Shown: piece by piece, positions 1 through 11,379 of the stretch
Layout: each line of letters begins with the position of its first letter
Position numbering within the stretch: position 1 is the first letter of the stretch
Assembly (NCBI GenBank): GCA_009602725.1
Contig: WELB01000099.1
Location: 456,814 to 485,664, forward strand
Reading direction: 5' to 3'
DNA length: 28,851 nt
DNA from: Spirogloea muscicola
Lineage: Eukaryota > Streptophyta > Zygnematophyceae > Spirogloeales > Spirogloeaceae
Notes under the pieces: model-generated
The model's input: only the letters and a program-made list of their open reading frames with translations
Told to the model about the DNA's origin: nothing
The model's database searches: none
Program-made: the position numbers and the translations under genes

Positions 1-3000
1 CGCTCCGGCCGCGCGCTCGCGCTCGTCGGCGAGCGCGCCGTGCTCGTCGTGGACGCCATTTCCGCGCAGCGCTCGGCCGCCCGCGCGCCCGACGCCGCGC
101 TGCCGTGCGCGTGAGCCCCCGTGCCCGCTCTCGCCCATCCTGTTGCCAGCTGCAGACGGACGTCGTCTCGTGTACGCAGCGGCAGGGCCGGCCTCGTCCC
201 ACATTGCGCGTCTGCGGACTGTGCCGAGCTCGAGGAGCCAGCTCCCACTGCAGTGCCCGCAGTGTCCTCGGGCTGAGGCAGCATGGCAACCCGGCCTCCG
301 CCGTGCAGCTCGAGCAGGGTCGGAGCCGCAGGGCTGGCGTGCTCCAGTGGCGGCCGGGGCGTGCGTGTGGTGCAGGCCACCTGGCACCCGCACAGCGACG
401 TGCACCTGGCAGTGCTGTCCTCGGACAACACCTTCAGGTCTTTCCTATGCTCCGCCTCTTTGTGGGCAGGCAGCTGGCTTCTGTCCTCACAGGCTTGTCT
501 GAGCAAGCGCGCACTTCCGCGCAGGCTCTTCAACCTCTCCCGCAGCAGCGAGACGGCTGAGCAGGAGTACCTGCTGCGCCTGGACCAGCGCATTGACCGC
601 GCTACAGCCTTCTCATTCGGTGGTAGTTCCCGCTGGAACTTGTTCACGGTAGGGCACAGGGCTTTTGCTTGGGCTTTTTGTGGTCCTTCCAATCTGTGTC
701 AACTGAGATATAGGCTGTTGTCAGAATCTCAGACCCATGAATGGGCTGCTGTGCCTGGCTTTCTGACCTTTCGATCGCCCATGGCTTAGGTCTTCTTCCT
801 CCTGAGCACCGGAGAGATCTACAGCCTCTGCCCCATTGTACCCTTTGGCAGGTGAGCACCAGCCCATGGACTTTATAGGCATGTTGTTTTCCTTCTGCAA
901 ACTGGAACATGAAGGAGCCTCTGTCACGTTGCTTGAGTAGTCCGCGACCTGCCCAATAGAAGAGAAGCAGAAAAAAGTTTGGTGGTCTACTTCCTCTTGC
1001 ATGCCTGTTACTTTCAGCTTCTGTATGTCCAAGGCAGATCAGCAAGTGTTGAGTTCAGTAAGAGATTGCTGTACTACCTTTGGGTGGACATTCCACAGTT
1101 ACGTTCCACGGAGCATCATTGAGGACCTTGTGAAGAGACCAAGCGTGCATGCTGACAAACAAGGGCACACCACACACGGTCGGGAAGAACTTGAGGACTC
1201 CGAAGTCCTGCAGTGGCTCATTCACTCATTTCCGGATGTTGAGTCTGGAGAATCTGGGAGCACTTCAAGTAGTCAATCTGTCCTTGTGAAGGCCTGTCCA
1301 TATGTTGCTGCGGATCGCTCTGTGTGCTTGCAGGTTGATTAAGACAACCTTTTCCAGCATGCCCACAAATAGAACCTTCTATACATGCTGCTCGAGTATT
1401 GTCCCGCTACAGCACTTACACTATGTGATCCACAGCATGTAGACAGTCTGTATGACATTGACTACATCCATATCACATTCTTCCGGTTATCTTGGTGCAG
1501 GGGCCGTTTCAAGTGCTCAACAGTGACGAGCACGGCTTGGCAGCATCTGGAGGGGCTTTTGCAACCAGCCTCCTGCACCTGATGGCTGGGAGCAACTCTC
1601 TTCTGGCTGTTGCCTCTAGGGATGGCCAGGTAGCTCAGGCAACAACTAAGCTCCGGACGATGCTTACTATCTGTCAAAGTCAGGAGTCTAAGCACTTCGG
1701 GGGCATAATCATTGCACCTCTGACTCGTTAGACTGGGTGTCTTGAAGCAGTGGTAATCGTGCTGCTGCCAGGTTATTGTGCACCTGATGGAGGATTGTGT
1801 GGAGCCTGCTTGGACCAATGATGAGATCCCCACAATCTCAAAAGACAGGATGGGTGGCATACAGTCCGTGGTCACGGTCGCATTCGCTGCTCCCAAGCGG
1901 CAAAATTTCCAAGATGGCGAATGTGATTCCAGATGCTGCATGACAGCAATTGTGGTTGTGGACCTGAATCTTGCAGAGCAGGCCCTTGATGCTGCGCCGA
2001 TCGTGCTCCTCCCGGACCCCGTCTCACCTGAAAGGCTTGTCTGCTCCCATGCTGCTGGAGTGGAGGCCATTGAGCTCCCGCTGCTGTCATTGGCTACTGA
2101 GCTGCATCAGGGCCAATCGAAGGCCACCTCAAGCCAAGCTCCTCGAGCAGCGACGCCCAGAGTATTCTCTGTTCTGGATATACGTCCATTGCCGGGGTCT
2201 GATGGACCATACTTGCCACTTGCTGGGCTTGCTCTTGCAAGCAGCGCCATTGGGGAGACCTGGCTCATAGCTGCAACAGCCGCCGCCCAGTATGTGGTGC
2301 TTAAAATGCCGAGCAGAGGAGCCCTTCTCCCAACCACGCCCGCCAGCACCGAGTTGTCCAAAGAGGCTGGCCACAAGCTGGAGCATGGTGGACACTTGCT
2401 GATTGGGAATCTGGCAAGCGGACCCGAGGACATCGGCATGCCCAGAGTATGCACATGAAGGCCAATTTCTGACGCAGCAATGTGCGTGATGACTGCCTAG
2501 TAGCTTTCGACCACCCTGTCTGCCACCCAATCTCTTAAGTCTGACATATATGCAACACCATCTGCAGTCAAGCTGCATCTCTCGCTTGTTGTTGCGTTGC
2601 AGGTGCTCCATTGTCAAGCTCTGGTTGCTCAATCCATTGAGGGGAGGGCCTCTCTTCACGAGGGCTGTAAGATGCTGCACAAGAAGCACATAGAATATGC
2701 TCACAAGGTAAATCTAACATAGATGTGGATGGTTCAAGCAAGACACTTTGGATCACTGACCAGCCGACTTGCGCACTCTGCATCAAATGATGAGAAGTAC
2801 TGCAAATGCTGGGTTACTCTGTACCCCTCATCACATACTACTGCTGCTGCTCTGCTTGTGTGTTGACTCTAGCAGCTTTGCTTGTCAGAGCAGGCCTACG
2901 TGGAGTTGAAAGGTCATCACGGGCACCTGCGAGAGACTGTCAAACTTCAGAGGCACCATATGCAGGTAAATGGGCAGCAATTTGCATCTCGATCAAGCAC

Positions 3001-4009
3001 GGTAGACCACCTCCAGTCATGTCGTGTACGTAAGATCACAAGTGAGGTGCGTTCCAATATTTAGTAGCCCCAGACAAACAAGTCAAAGCAAGGGCTTGTG
3101 ACCCAAGGAACCGTTGCCCTTCTTTCATTGTTGTCCAATGCCGTCTCTGACCAAATCTGGTGAGTTGTGCTCAGGTATGTCTCAAGTCCTTGGAAGACGA
3201 GGAAGCTCGAGCTAGAAGATTGGTTAATAGGTTGTCCTTGGCGGCTGAATTTAATGTCAGCCTGGAGAAGCGTATTCTGCGCTTCGGTCAGCTGCCTGCT
3301 ATTGCGAAAGGGCCCCTCTCAGTGCCTGAACGGAACTTCAAAGCTGAGCTTGGCACGTGCTCGAACCTTGGGCATGGCTGTGACTTCTGTTCACATATTA
3401 GCATCATTGTCTAAACTGGCTCATTTTAACAGTCATGGCAGGCTCTTGTGAGGCCTTGAAAGCTTTGATCTCATAGATCCCAGGTTCTGAAGGATGCTCA
3501 GCCCGCACCCAGTATAGACATTGACCAGGCTTGTTACCACCTGGCCCACCTTGTAATGTCTGTTTCGTACAGCCCAACCGTAATTAAGCACCAGACAATC
3601 CATCCAACGTTTCGATGTAAGTCGTACTGCCTGAGTACCTATATACTAATCTCCTCATCTTCTGCTTTCGCATTTGTGAGCTGCAGACGCACTGCAAAGG
3701 CACGACTTAGAGCTCCTGCGGTTGGCCGTGCAAGACTTGTCCCAGGAAGCTGGTGGGGGAGAAAGTGCAGTTGCAACAGCCTCTGCAGCAAACCTAGCTG
3801 CAGCTGCTGGCGGAGGCACCCTGGGAGCCAGGAATCAGCCAAGATTAGAGGAAGCCAACGGCCACCCTAGCATCAGGGTGCCAGCAATGCAGATGCGCAA
3901 GCTGAAGATAGCTGTGGACCAACTAGCCTTGTCCTTGGAGGACATGATGCACATTGTGAAGCGCTTGGAAGAGGAGACCTCTACCCGTGAGCTTCAAAGC
4001 GCCAAGTGA
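1..4009 (+). CDS. NUP88: NUP88/MOS7-like nucleoporin, 5' partial
   Basis: Nuclear pore protein; in animals and plants Nup88/MOS7 has an N-terminal beta-propeller and a C-terminal coiled coil and affects nuclear export. Likely exons: 1-110, one ending at 437, 525-648, 790-851, 1018-1333, 1501-1629, 1772-2446, 2603-2707, 2894-2965, 3175-3356, 3477-3552 and a last exon from about 3687 to the TGA at 4007-4009; most junctions agree in phase. Diagnostic stretches are ATWHPHSDVHLAVLSSDNTF (366-437), AFSFGG, VFFLLSTGEIYSLCPIVPFG (790-849), QWLIHSFPD (near 1210), and LLPDPVSPERLVCSHAAG then YLPLAGLALA in the large exon. These match the order and spacing I recall for plant MOS7. The end (3686-4006) is a heptad-rich coil. 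The start lies left of the window. The second exon's 5' edge and the join before the last exon (perhaps a 22-nt microexon ending at 3615) are unresolved. Confidence 0.88.
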
Positions 4010-4284
4010 CATGCGCTCCATGTGATCTGTCACCTGAGCGCTGCTATCACCATTGAAGGCCGCTGACCCGCGTGCATCACCTAGGCTAGACAGCGACCTG
4101 AACTTACTTGGCTTTGTCGCTTGTCAAGGTAAGACTCTATGCATGACCTATTCGGAGGCAGGACTAATTTCTTTGTCATACAGGCTGCTAGTGCCATAAA
4201 CTCTTTGAAATTGCAGGATGGATGTGTTGAGGGTGCTGATGTTGTCAATGGTTCACTTTTTATGTATTGTTGAGCAATCGACAG

Positions 4285-4289
4285 TGTAA
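4285..4289 (+). promoter_or_regulatory. TGTAA polyadenylation-type signal of NUP88
   Basis: TGTAA lies about 275 nt after the NUP88 stop. TGTAA is the usual polyadenylation signal of chlorophyte algae. Assignment rests on position only. Confidence 0.4.
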
Positions 4290-4372
4290 TTGAATGCTTC
4301 CTCAGAATAAGCTGCCTGTATTGATGTGTGCTTGTTACTAAGTTGGAAGAGCGCTTTCAGTGTGATCCACAC

Positions 4373-4377
4373 TTACA
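4373..4377 (-). promoter_or_regulatory. TGTAA polyadenylation-type signal of the coiled-coil gene
   Basis: TTACA on the plus strand reads TGTAA on the minus strand, about 700 nt after the minus-strand stop at 5079. It is the mirror of the NUP88 signal 84 bp away. The long implied 3' UTR makes this less certain. Confidence 0.3.
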
Positions 4378-5078
4378 CCTATGCTTTAAGCATGACCGAA
4401 TGCAGGCAATGGGAGCTCCGCGCCTCAGTGAGATCAGGAGTATCCCTGGACGGGATGGACCGACCGGGATACTTGAAAGTTGGACTTCTCACATGGGATT
4501 TAAGAGAGACCATTGCAATGCTGGCTATCATCTATCGGATTCCCTGTGGTAATGGGGGGCTACTGTGCCCCTCAATCCGTAAGGGTCCTACATTGATTGA
4601 GCAGGCCTCTTCATTTGCTGGTCAACTCTTGCCCATAGCTTCTTCACATGATCGACAAACAAAGAAGCGGCACCGAAGGCTTTCCTGTTTAGCTTCAGCG
4701 AAATGTGCATGTGCTACCCAGAAACAGCACAGGTGCACCATACTGTCTTCACCAACTCTTTCTCTGTCAATAGGCTATAGTCAGGTGAAGATGAAATGTG
4801 CCCGCTATGGGCTAGACAGCATGCATCTAAAGGAATGGAAATTTGCACTCAGCGTGAGGTGCCTGCAAATGGACTCCTGTTCAGGATGGACATCTGCTAG
4901 TCTCAAATGAGAGACCATGCACTAACAGGCTTCCTGTGAAACCTACAATTGCAAAAGTAATTGACAAGGCAAGCCAAGCTCCAAGAGTAATATGGCAGCT
5001 AGACAATCCCTTGGCTGACCTTAAAGATTGACCAGCCTTTGGAGTCAATTGCGAGCCTGATGTGTGAGGCCCTATGTC

Positions 5079-8000
5079 TCAGTCCGTCCGGTTAGCAGGA
5101 ATGGGCTTTTTGCTTCGCTGCGGGGAGGCTTGTGGCTGGTCGCTCCTGCTCCCAGCCAACTGGAGGGAGGTGACTGCAGCTTCAGCCTCTGCCCTGGCCG
5201 TCTGAGCATCGGACAAGCTCTATGCAATGCAAGGCCAGTACAATTGTATGTCAGAGAAACAATATGTCAATGTGAGTGTGCAACTTCCAAGTTTGCAAGC
5301 TGATTCAGAGATTCAGAGAGGGTAGCCCGAAGAAAGGGCTGGGTGCATTGATATGCTCTTAACCTTCTGAACACTTGTCAGCTCGCTGCGGACACTTGAC
5401 AACTCAGCTGCAGCCGTGGCTGCTGCCTTAGCCTCTCGCTCGAGCTTGTCAACCTGAACACTCTGACGGATGAATATTTCACGATGGGCTCACAGCACAT
5501 CGTATGAGGATCCCTCACACATCAACATGGTGAGGCACCCAATACCAAGCACAGATACACACTTTGGGACGCTGGTCGTCAGTCAGCTGCGCAGAGTTCA
5601 GCAAGCCATGCTTGTCTGACCTGCAACTGAAGCATCTCTTTCTCTTCTTTCTCTCGGGCTGCTGCATCCTCATAGTGCTCAACCATCATAGCTGCCTCGG
5701 CTCGAACTTTTGCAATATCTTGCAACTTTGCCTCCGCTGCCTAGATAGTGTGCAACAGCAGCAGCTACACTCCAATCAAGCTTCTAGCGATGGCGCAGAT
5801 AAAGTCCAATGTTAGAACCTGAAATGGTCCAACAAAGCATGCAATATGACAGAGACAATTCTCACGATACTCACAAACAGCTTGCTTAACGGACCAAGGG
5901 CAATGTGACACAGTTCGTGTGACCACCTCAAGGGCACGGGTGGCTTCTGTGTTCTGGCCTCGTAGACGAAGCATCTCCCCTTTTGTATTTGACAGCTCTA
6001 TTTCTAATCTGGACACCCTTTTGAAGGAGGCCGCCTTCTCCTCTGTGACCTGGATGGCGTCCATGCCACCACTAGGATCATGTCATTGTAGGATCCATGT
6101 CACTGCCTGACACAGTACTATCAGCAAGAGAGCTCAATGAAAGTGTGAGACATGCAATTGGGGGACGACGACATCTTCAGTGTCTAGCTGTAAGCCAAGT
6201 CAATGTGAGATCTTTGTATGTTGAGGCTGATAGTATCAACGAGCTAATACCTGAGCAGCGTTGGCCTTAAGCTGCACTGCCTCCTCTTGTACCTTCTGCA
6301 GTTCCTGGTAGCTTGTCTCCAGAGAAGCCTGCATAATGCTTGCAGGAGACAATTAACACACTCAGATAAGCTAAGTTGGCAGGTTGCAGAGAGTACCAAA
6401 CATCACAGGCTTGTAACCAGAAGGGTTGATGCTTGAGCAAGTATGAAAGAGCAAGTCAACAGATCCATACACACCTGGAGGACAGAGAGCTCGCTACTCT
6501 GTGACTCTATCCGTTCATCGGCTTCTTGGATCTGCGACAGAAGCTCCTGCACCTCATTGTGCATGCCCTCCAAAGCTTCTGAAGCCCTACCATTGCAGAA
6601 ATTCCAAGTGTCATGACAGAAGTCCTCTGCAAAGGTGACTAACCAACTTCATTAGCAGAGAGCACAGCAGTTAGTGGAAAACGACAAGCTCTTGTAGGTC
6701 TGCTTCCATAAAAGATGATATCACCAAAACAGGCAAAGCCTTTCAGCTTACTGATTGACTCCCTCTCGAAGGCTGGTCACTATTCGTTTCTCTTCTTCCA
6801 AGGCCTCCTGAGAAGCCTCCACTTGCGCCTTCGCTGCACCAGCAACAGCTTCCTCTTCCTCAAGAGCCTGCTGGGTGCTGGTAAGTGCACTGGTAAGCTC
6901 CAGAAGTCGCCCTTCCAGTGTCTCAGAGTGGCTCTCAGCTGCCCTAAGTTTCTCTGTCACATCGAGCACGTGTCACATCCTTAGAGTTGTATCAAGCTAT
7001 GTTAGTCACTGCAGATCACAGTTGCTGCTCCACGGGAAGCAAAGCTTACAACCTTCCAGTACGCAAGCTGTAAGGTCTGCTGTGATGTTGATGCTGACTT
7101 CATTCTCAGAGCACAGTACCTCGGGCTTTACAGACTTAAAAGAAAATCTCAGCCATCAATGGACGTCCATAATTTGGCAATTAGCTACCACTCGGTCAAA
7201 TGAAGCGGCAGACCTGCCACAGAGGTAGCTTCAGTACCCTTCGCCTCAAGAGCATCCTGGGTAGCTTGCAGTGCATCTCGCAATTGCCTGAGCAAGCAGA
7301 CAATCACAGAAGGCCAATCTTCTAAGTATCACATCAATTTCCATCGTCCGGTGACAAGGCACAAGAGGAACGTGCAAAGCTTTCATGCATTGCCAGATAG
7401 GCAGAAGCCAGAGTCTATGAACAGTCATGGTCACTGCACATCAGGCTGTGCAGCTTGCTCCTCCCCTTACTGTGCAGTGCTCTTTTCCTCCTCAAGTGAC
7501 CGGCTTAGCGAGGCGATGTCATTCTTGAGGCTGGCTGTAAGCTTGTCAGACTCCGCAATGGCTTCAGAAGCGCTCTGCATATCATTCACAAGCTGCTGGA
7601 GCTCCTGCTCCTTCTTCATGAAGGCCTGAGTGCTTGCTTCGAGGCTTTCCTTCAGGCTACTCACATGGCCCTCTGCTTCTGCAAATTCCCGCTTGATCTG
7701 GTCTGCCGCCTCCATGAGGCTGGCATTCTCCTGCTCCTTCTCCTCAAAGGCCCGAGTTCTTGCCTCAAGGCTGTCCTCCAGACTGGATATCTGACTCTGT
7801 ACTTCTGCAAGCTTTTGCTTGATCTGATCTGCCTCCTTCTTGAGAGTCGCAACCTCCTCGTCACGCTCCTACACAAGCATGGTCAGAAGCACAGCGCTGC
7901 GTCACGGTGAAGCCAAAGCCCGTAACATCAACCAACAACCAAAATGACACCCCACGACTGGCATGACATGCAAGGCGCTGCAAGAAGGAGTGCTCCTCTG

Positions 8001-10412
8001 CAAGAGCTTACGAGCAGACCTGGAGTATTGCAGACTTTGAAACAGCGTCTCTTGAGAGCTGCTGCTCCTTCTCGCCAGCCGTCTTCAGCGACAACTCCAT
8101 GTCCTTATTCAGATCCTGAGCCTCTCTGATGATTAAATATTTCTCATGCATTAGCAAACCCACACTGGAGATGAATCTTGGTGAGTGGACCTTGTGACGG
8201 CGTGGGTTTCCGCCCGAAGGCCATTCCCACTGCTATTGACACACTGTCCTTAATGTTGACAGATAAGTCCTATCTGGTTTGCCATGTGCCATGTTCAAAC
8301 TCCAATAACTGTGTTAAGTGCGTACTCTACAACAGGAGAGAGTCAGAGGATCTGGTACCTGAGAGCTGACTGCATGTCATCCACCTTCTGCTTCAAGGTT
8401 GCTGCAGCAGACTTCTCAGCAGCCAGCTCTTCTCCAAGATTGTTGCTGAGATCTTGCTGTTTAGAAAGCTTGCTTGAGAGCTCGCTCTGCTCACTCATAG
8501 CAGCAGCCAGCTGCTTCTCAAGATCCTTGCTGACATCTTGCTGTGCAGAAAGCTTGCTTAAGAGCTTGCTCCGCTCTTCTTTGGCCAATGCTGCTTGCTC
8601 TTGGGCTCGGCTGTGAAGCAGACCTGTCTCGTCTGTCAGCTGCTTTTTCACTTCAGCGACCTGCTTCTGCGCCCTCTCCAACTCAGCCTCTAGCTGCCTT
8701 CCCATCGATTGATATGAGGACAACTTGTCACTCAAGTCCTTCTGCTCCTTCTGCACCTTGACCATCTGCTCGCTGGCACTACTCTCTAGCAGCCGTGTCT
8801 CCTCCTCAAGCTGCTGTTTCAAGGCCCGGACCTCAGCTTGTGCCTGCATTGTAAATGTGAGGACAGACACCACCAAGTAAATTAGCAGTGCTGATGAGCG
8901 TGTGTTTGAAGTCAACCCCTATCTCTGCTCCCAGACATGCCATCTTTTCAGCAGAGGTCACACCCTCAAGATCGCTAGTTCTGCAAGTGTGCGTGATTCA
9001 TTGGGGAGAACATGGGACGCAATATCTTGTGCTAAATAACTGACGCAAGCATTGCCTGGAGCACAGGCTCACGCTGGTGAGAGATGCCTCGCTGGCCTTC
9101 TTTGCAGATTGCTCCCGCAGTATAAGTGGTGCAACAAGACCAGCTCCAACGCCTGCTCCACCTAGTGCCACCACAAATGGGCTGCCACTCTCTGCCTTGG
9201 GTGGGACAAGTGTCTGCAGTCACGGACACCATAGGCTACATGGGTGATAGTCCTGGAATGGGTCGGACCCTGAAGCCGCTCTATCACATCCCGGAGAGCT
9301 TGCAAGAGCTGTGTTGCAGCTGAGCTGAATGAGCATTTGCATCTCAGGAGGGGGCGCTTGTGGCTTATAGCAAAGCGATGAAAGCAAGACAGAAGACCTG
9401 CACCAGGATTACTCAGACCTAGCAAGCCCTGGCGAGCAATGCACAGGTTGTACAAGAATCTGCGCAGAAGCTAATATCTGTGTGTCAACGTCCAGCACCA
9501 TGGTGTCCACCAATACAGGCTATTACTAGGAGCGTGTGCTGAGATGCAGCACGAGCCGTCTCACCTGTGGATCAGGGGAGGCTGCTACTGTTGTCTTGCC
9601 GGTGCCCACATTGGTCTGAGATGGAGCTGCATCTGCAGGTTTTGCTGGGTCCTCCCCTCCAGGACGACTTACCAGGCTTGGGAAGCTGATCCCTTCCGGG
9701 GCTACTGCTTCGACTGTGGGGCTCCGTGCAGCTGGCTTTGCTCTCGATAGCTCTGGCAAGGCAGGCACGGAGCCTGTTCTCTCCTTGATTTGGCGTAGCA
9801 TGTCCAGCCTCAGCCGTTCGGATGCTGTGGTTGAAGCACAGGCGTGGTCATCATTCAGCCGAGCAACGTGAAGTGACGTGCTGAGGAAGCGCCTGCTAGA
9901 GCTGGTTGCGCACGCGAGGTCTACACATTGACCACTCTCGCTTTTGCTTGGGCGACATGCGTCCTCGCAGCGGCCGTCAGTCCTCTCGACGTGGGACCCG
10001 ACTCCGAGAGCCCACCTCAACTGTCTCTGGTTTGATGCAATGACTTGTGCAAAGGAGGATGTGGAAGCTGACATGCGCAGCATAGCTGCAGGGAGCTGCG
10101 TGTCGGGTGAACATATGGTGTCGAGTTCACAAAGCACAAGCAGCGCTCATGCATGTCGACTTAGCCGGATGCGTGGCGCCGGGAAGGGGCCACACATGTG
10201 ACGGGCGCCGGCTCTGCCAGGGACGACCCCAGGGCGAGCGCCTGCAGCGCCATGGCTGCGGTGAGGGTGACCACCCGCCTCGACAGCGCCGCCGCGTCCT
10301 GCGCGGCGGGGCGGTCGCCCGACGGGCCAGGCGCGGCGCTGGCGGCGACGAGCGAAAAAAAAAAAAGCGCGGCGCCGGGGGGCGGCGGCGCGGCGGCCAT
10401 GCCGGCGGCCAT
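5079..10412 (-). CDS. Plastid-type coiled-coil protein, possibly MFP1-like
   Basis: About 840 residues in 14 exons: 10412-about 10207, 9824-9565, 9213-9073, 8843-8359, 8125-8020, 7868-7471, 7287-7214, 6953-6752, 6586-6475, 6328-6251, 6049-about 5924, 5740-5621, 5453-5364, 5219-5079 (TGA at 5081-5079). Phases agree across most joins. Exon 1 is Ala/Pro-rich and ends in RRVVTLTAAMALQALALGS, a twin-Arg plus hydrophobic segment typical of plastid or lumen targeting. Exon 3 carries a second hydrophobic segment, FVVALGGAGVGAGLVAPLIL. Everything after that is Glu/Lys/Ala/Leu heptad coil. Two membrane-type segments followed by one long coil is the architecture of MAR-binding filament-like protein 1, a thylakoid/nucleoid protein; this is inference from layout, since coils cannot be identified by residues. 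The exon 1 donor is unresolved, and an extra small exon near 9300 (LLQALRDVIERLQ) is possible. Confidence 0.6.
7471..7868 (-). repeat. Tandem 42-residue duplication in the coil
   Basis: Within one exon the protein repeats a 42-residue block. Copy one begins ADQIKQKLAEVQSQISSLED and copy two ADQIKREFAEAEGHVSSLKE; both continue with SLEA-T-AF--KEQE. 42 residues is exactly six heptads, so the coil register is kept. Confidence 0.7.
10356..10367 (-). repeat. Homopolymer A12/T12 inside exon 1 of the coiled-coil gene
   Basis: A run of about twelve A on the plus strand reads as Phe codons (ALFFFSL) in the presumed first exon. A length error here would shift the frame of the proposed N-terminus, so the start at 10412 depends on this run being correct. 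Confidence 0.5.
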
Positions 10413-10591
10413 GGCCGGGGGGAGAGGACGACCAGAGGCGCGGCTGCCGCTGCCGAGGGGCTGCCGTGAGAGCCGGCCGAGCGAGGAGGCCAGACGACGT
10501 TGTGCGGGGCAGTGGTGAGGGGGGGCTGTGACGCTTGTGGGCTTCAGCGCTCTTCGGGCCCCGTCGAGCTTTGCTCGCCATCGATCGAGAA

Positions 10592-10665
10592 GTGGTGCTC
10601 GCCCCGTAGAGAAGAGGGGCTGGCAAAGCCAGCCCTGAAAAGAATGGACAGTGTCCAAAGCCACA
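10592..10665 (-). mobile_element. Retroelement 3'-UTR hairpin fragment
   Basis: This piece contains GGGCTGGCAAAGCCAGCCC, an 8-bp stem with an AAA loop, then AGAATGGACAGTGTCCAAAG with a second small palindrome. Near-identical units occur at 11597-11667 and 12736-12806. All read as the end of the LINE 3' UTR in minus orientation. The stretch from 10413 to here is otherwise the GC-rich 5' flank of the coiled-coil gene, with no gene visible. Confidence 0.6.
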
Positions 10666-10734
10666 AGAAAGGCTCTGTGGATTCCTGGAGCGCCAAACGC
10701 TCGTCGGAGGAGGCGGGCTGCGCAGTCCGCCAAG

Positions 10735-11180
10735 CGGCAGGCGTTAAGGAACGGAAATACTCGGATCACCTCGGTGGGAGACGAGTTTGTCGAGCAAGCG
10801 CGGCCAGATTAACTGGTGGCTGGGAGAGGAGGGAGAGTTTGTCGCACTCGCCGTCGACGTACACGGAGCCTTTCGACTCCCTTTTCGTACTTTGTTCCCT
10901 CCCTTCTTTCCATGGCCCACGCCTTGCATCTGCGTGCTGGCCGTGCTCTCGCTGCGGCCTCCGGCTTTCGTCAGGGGGATAGTTTACCGGCAGCTAGTCT
11001 GTCGGATGTGAGGCTCCTCACTCGTAACTACTAAGTGGTCCATCCTCCCCCGTTCTGCCATAGCCTCTTCAGGCCCCGCAGTCGCTGCTTAGCTCGTAGT
11101 TAGGCCCCTTCGAACCTTGTCAATTCTTTTCGGGCTGGCTTCTCACAGCCCTTGCCCCCATTGGGAGAGCCACTTCTTCT
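10735..11180 (+). pseudogene. Broken 3' end of a non-LTR retrotransposon ORF plus 3' UTR
   Basis: Read on plus with frameshifts: ERKYSDH, then DEFV, then ALAVDVHGAF, then MAHALHLRAGRALAAASG ending LLTRNY and a stop at 11032-11034. The same order is seen in the better copy at 27853-28755. A 43-bp insertion splits DEFV from ALAV, and a stretch between VHGAF and MAHAL is replaced by T-rich sequence. The 3' UTR after the stop (TGGTCCATCCTCC, then AATTCTTTTCGGGCTGGCTT, then CCATTGGGAGAGCCAC) matches the 3' UTR of the right-hand copy, showing one family. Confidence 0.75.
10783..10843 (-). mobile_element. 43-bp retroposed piece with 9-bp target-site duplication
   Basis: The insert at 10792-10834 (GAGCAAGCGCGGCCAGATT... 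on plus) is bracketed by exact GAGTTTGTC copies at 10783-10791 and 10835-10843. Removing it and one duplicate restores DEFVALAV of the host LINE fragment. Read on minus, the insert ends in GCGCTTGCTC, the end shared by all longer copies, and is shortened at the other end, as expected for 5'-truncated retroposition. Confidence 0.75.
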
Positions 11181-11184
11181 TTTT

Positions 11185-11345
11185 GGGCTGGCTTTTCCAG
11201 CCCCTATCCTCAATGGGCGAGCCCCTTTTTTCTTTTTTCTTTTTTTCTTTTTTTGGTACGAAGAACAACAAGCACAGAAAAACGAAGAAGCTACGAAGCA
11301 CTCAGTAACCCCTGCTAAGCAGCCTCAGGTCATCTTCTTTGGGCG
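11185..11345. mobile_element. Fused LINE 3'-UTR ends in opposite orientation, T-rich junction
   Basis: A plus-oriented UTR end (GGGCTGGCTTTTCCAGCCCC, then TCAATGGGCGAGCCCC) runs into a T-rich microsatellite at about 11226-11256. It is followed by a minus-oriented UTR and ORF end (GGTACGAAGAACAACAAGC ... AGTAACCCCTGCTAAGC), which on minus reads SRGY and stop. No intact gene is present. Confidence 0.6.
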
Positions 11346-11379
11346 CTCGGTGGCTCGAGCTGCCAAACCAGCTCTCACG

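Larger units (their letters stand above)
4010..5078. other. Convergent 3' region between NUP88 and the coiled-coil gene
   Basis: The two flanking genes are tail to tail here. I see no protein family in either strand. A 194-codon open frame at 4326-4910 (+) has no recognisable motif and is probably chance. A TGTAA at 4285-4289 (+) and its reverse complement at 4373-4377 (minus) are suitably placed to end the two transcripts, so most of the stretch is probably 3' UTR. Confidence 0.5.

Noticed and set aside
4326-4910. 194-codon plus-strand open frame
   Set aside because: No family motif, overlaps the presumed 3' UTRs of two convergent genes, and its composition is not like that of neighbouring exons.
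9526-10137. 203-codon minus frame beginning MLCELDTICS as the coiled-coil N-terminus
   Set aside because: Its first half is more likely intron; codons from TASERLRLDM on fit an exon after a CAG acceptor, and a better targeting segment lies upstream.
10107-10769. Several long frames on both strands in the GC-rich island
   Set aside because: High GC removes stop codons by chance; only the minus frame starting at 10412 with the RRVVTLTAAM hydrophobic segment is supported.
11226-11256. T-rich run as a LINE poly(A) tail
   Set aside because: Mixed T/C microsatellite at a junction of two fragments; the other copies of the same UTR end lack it.
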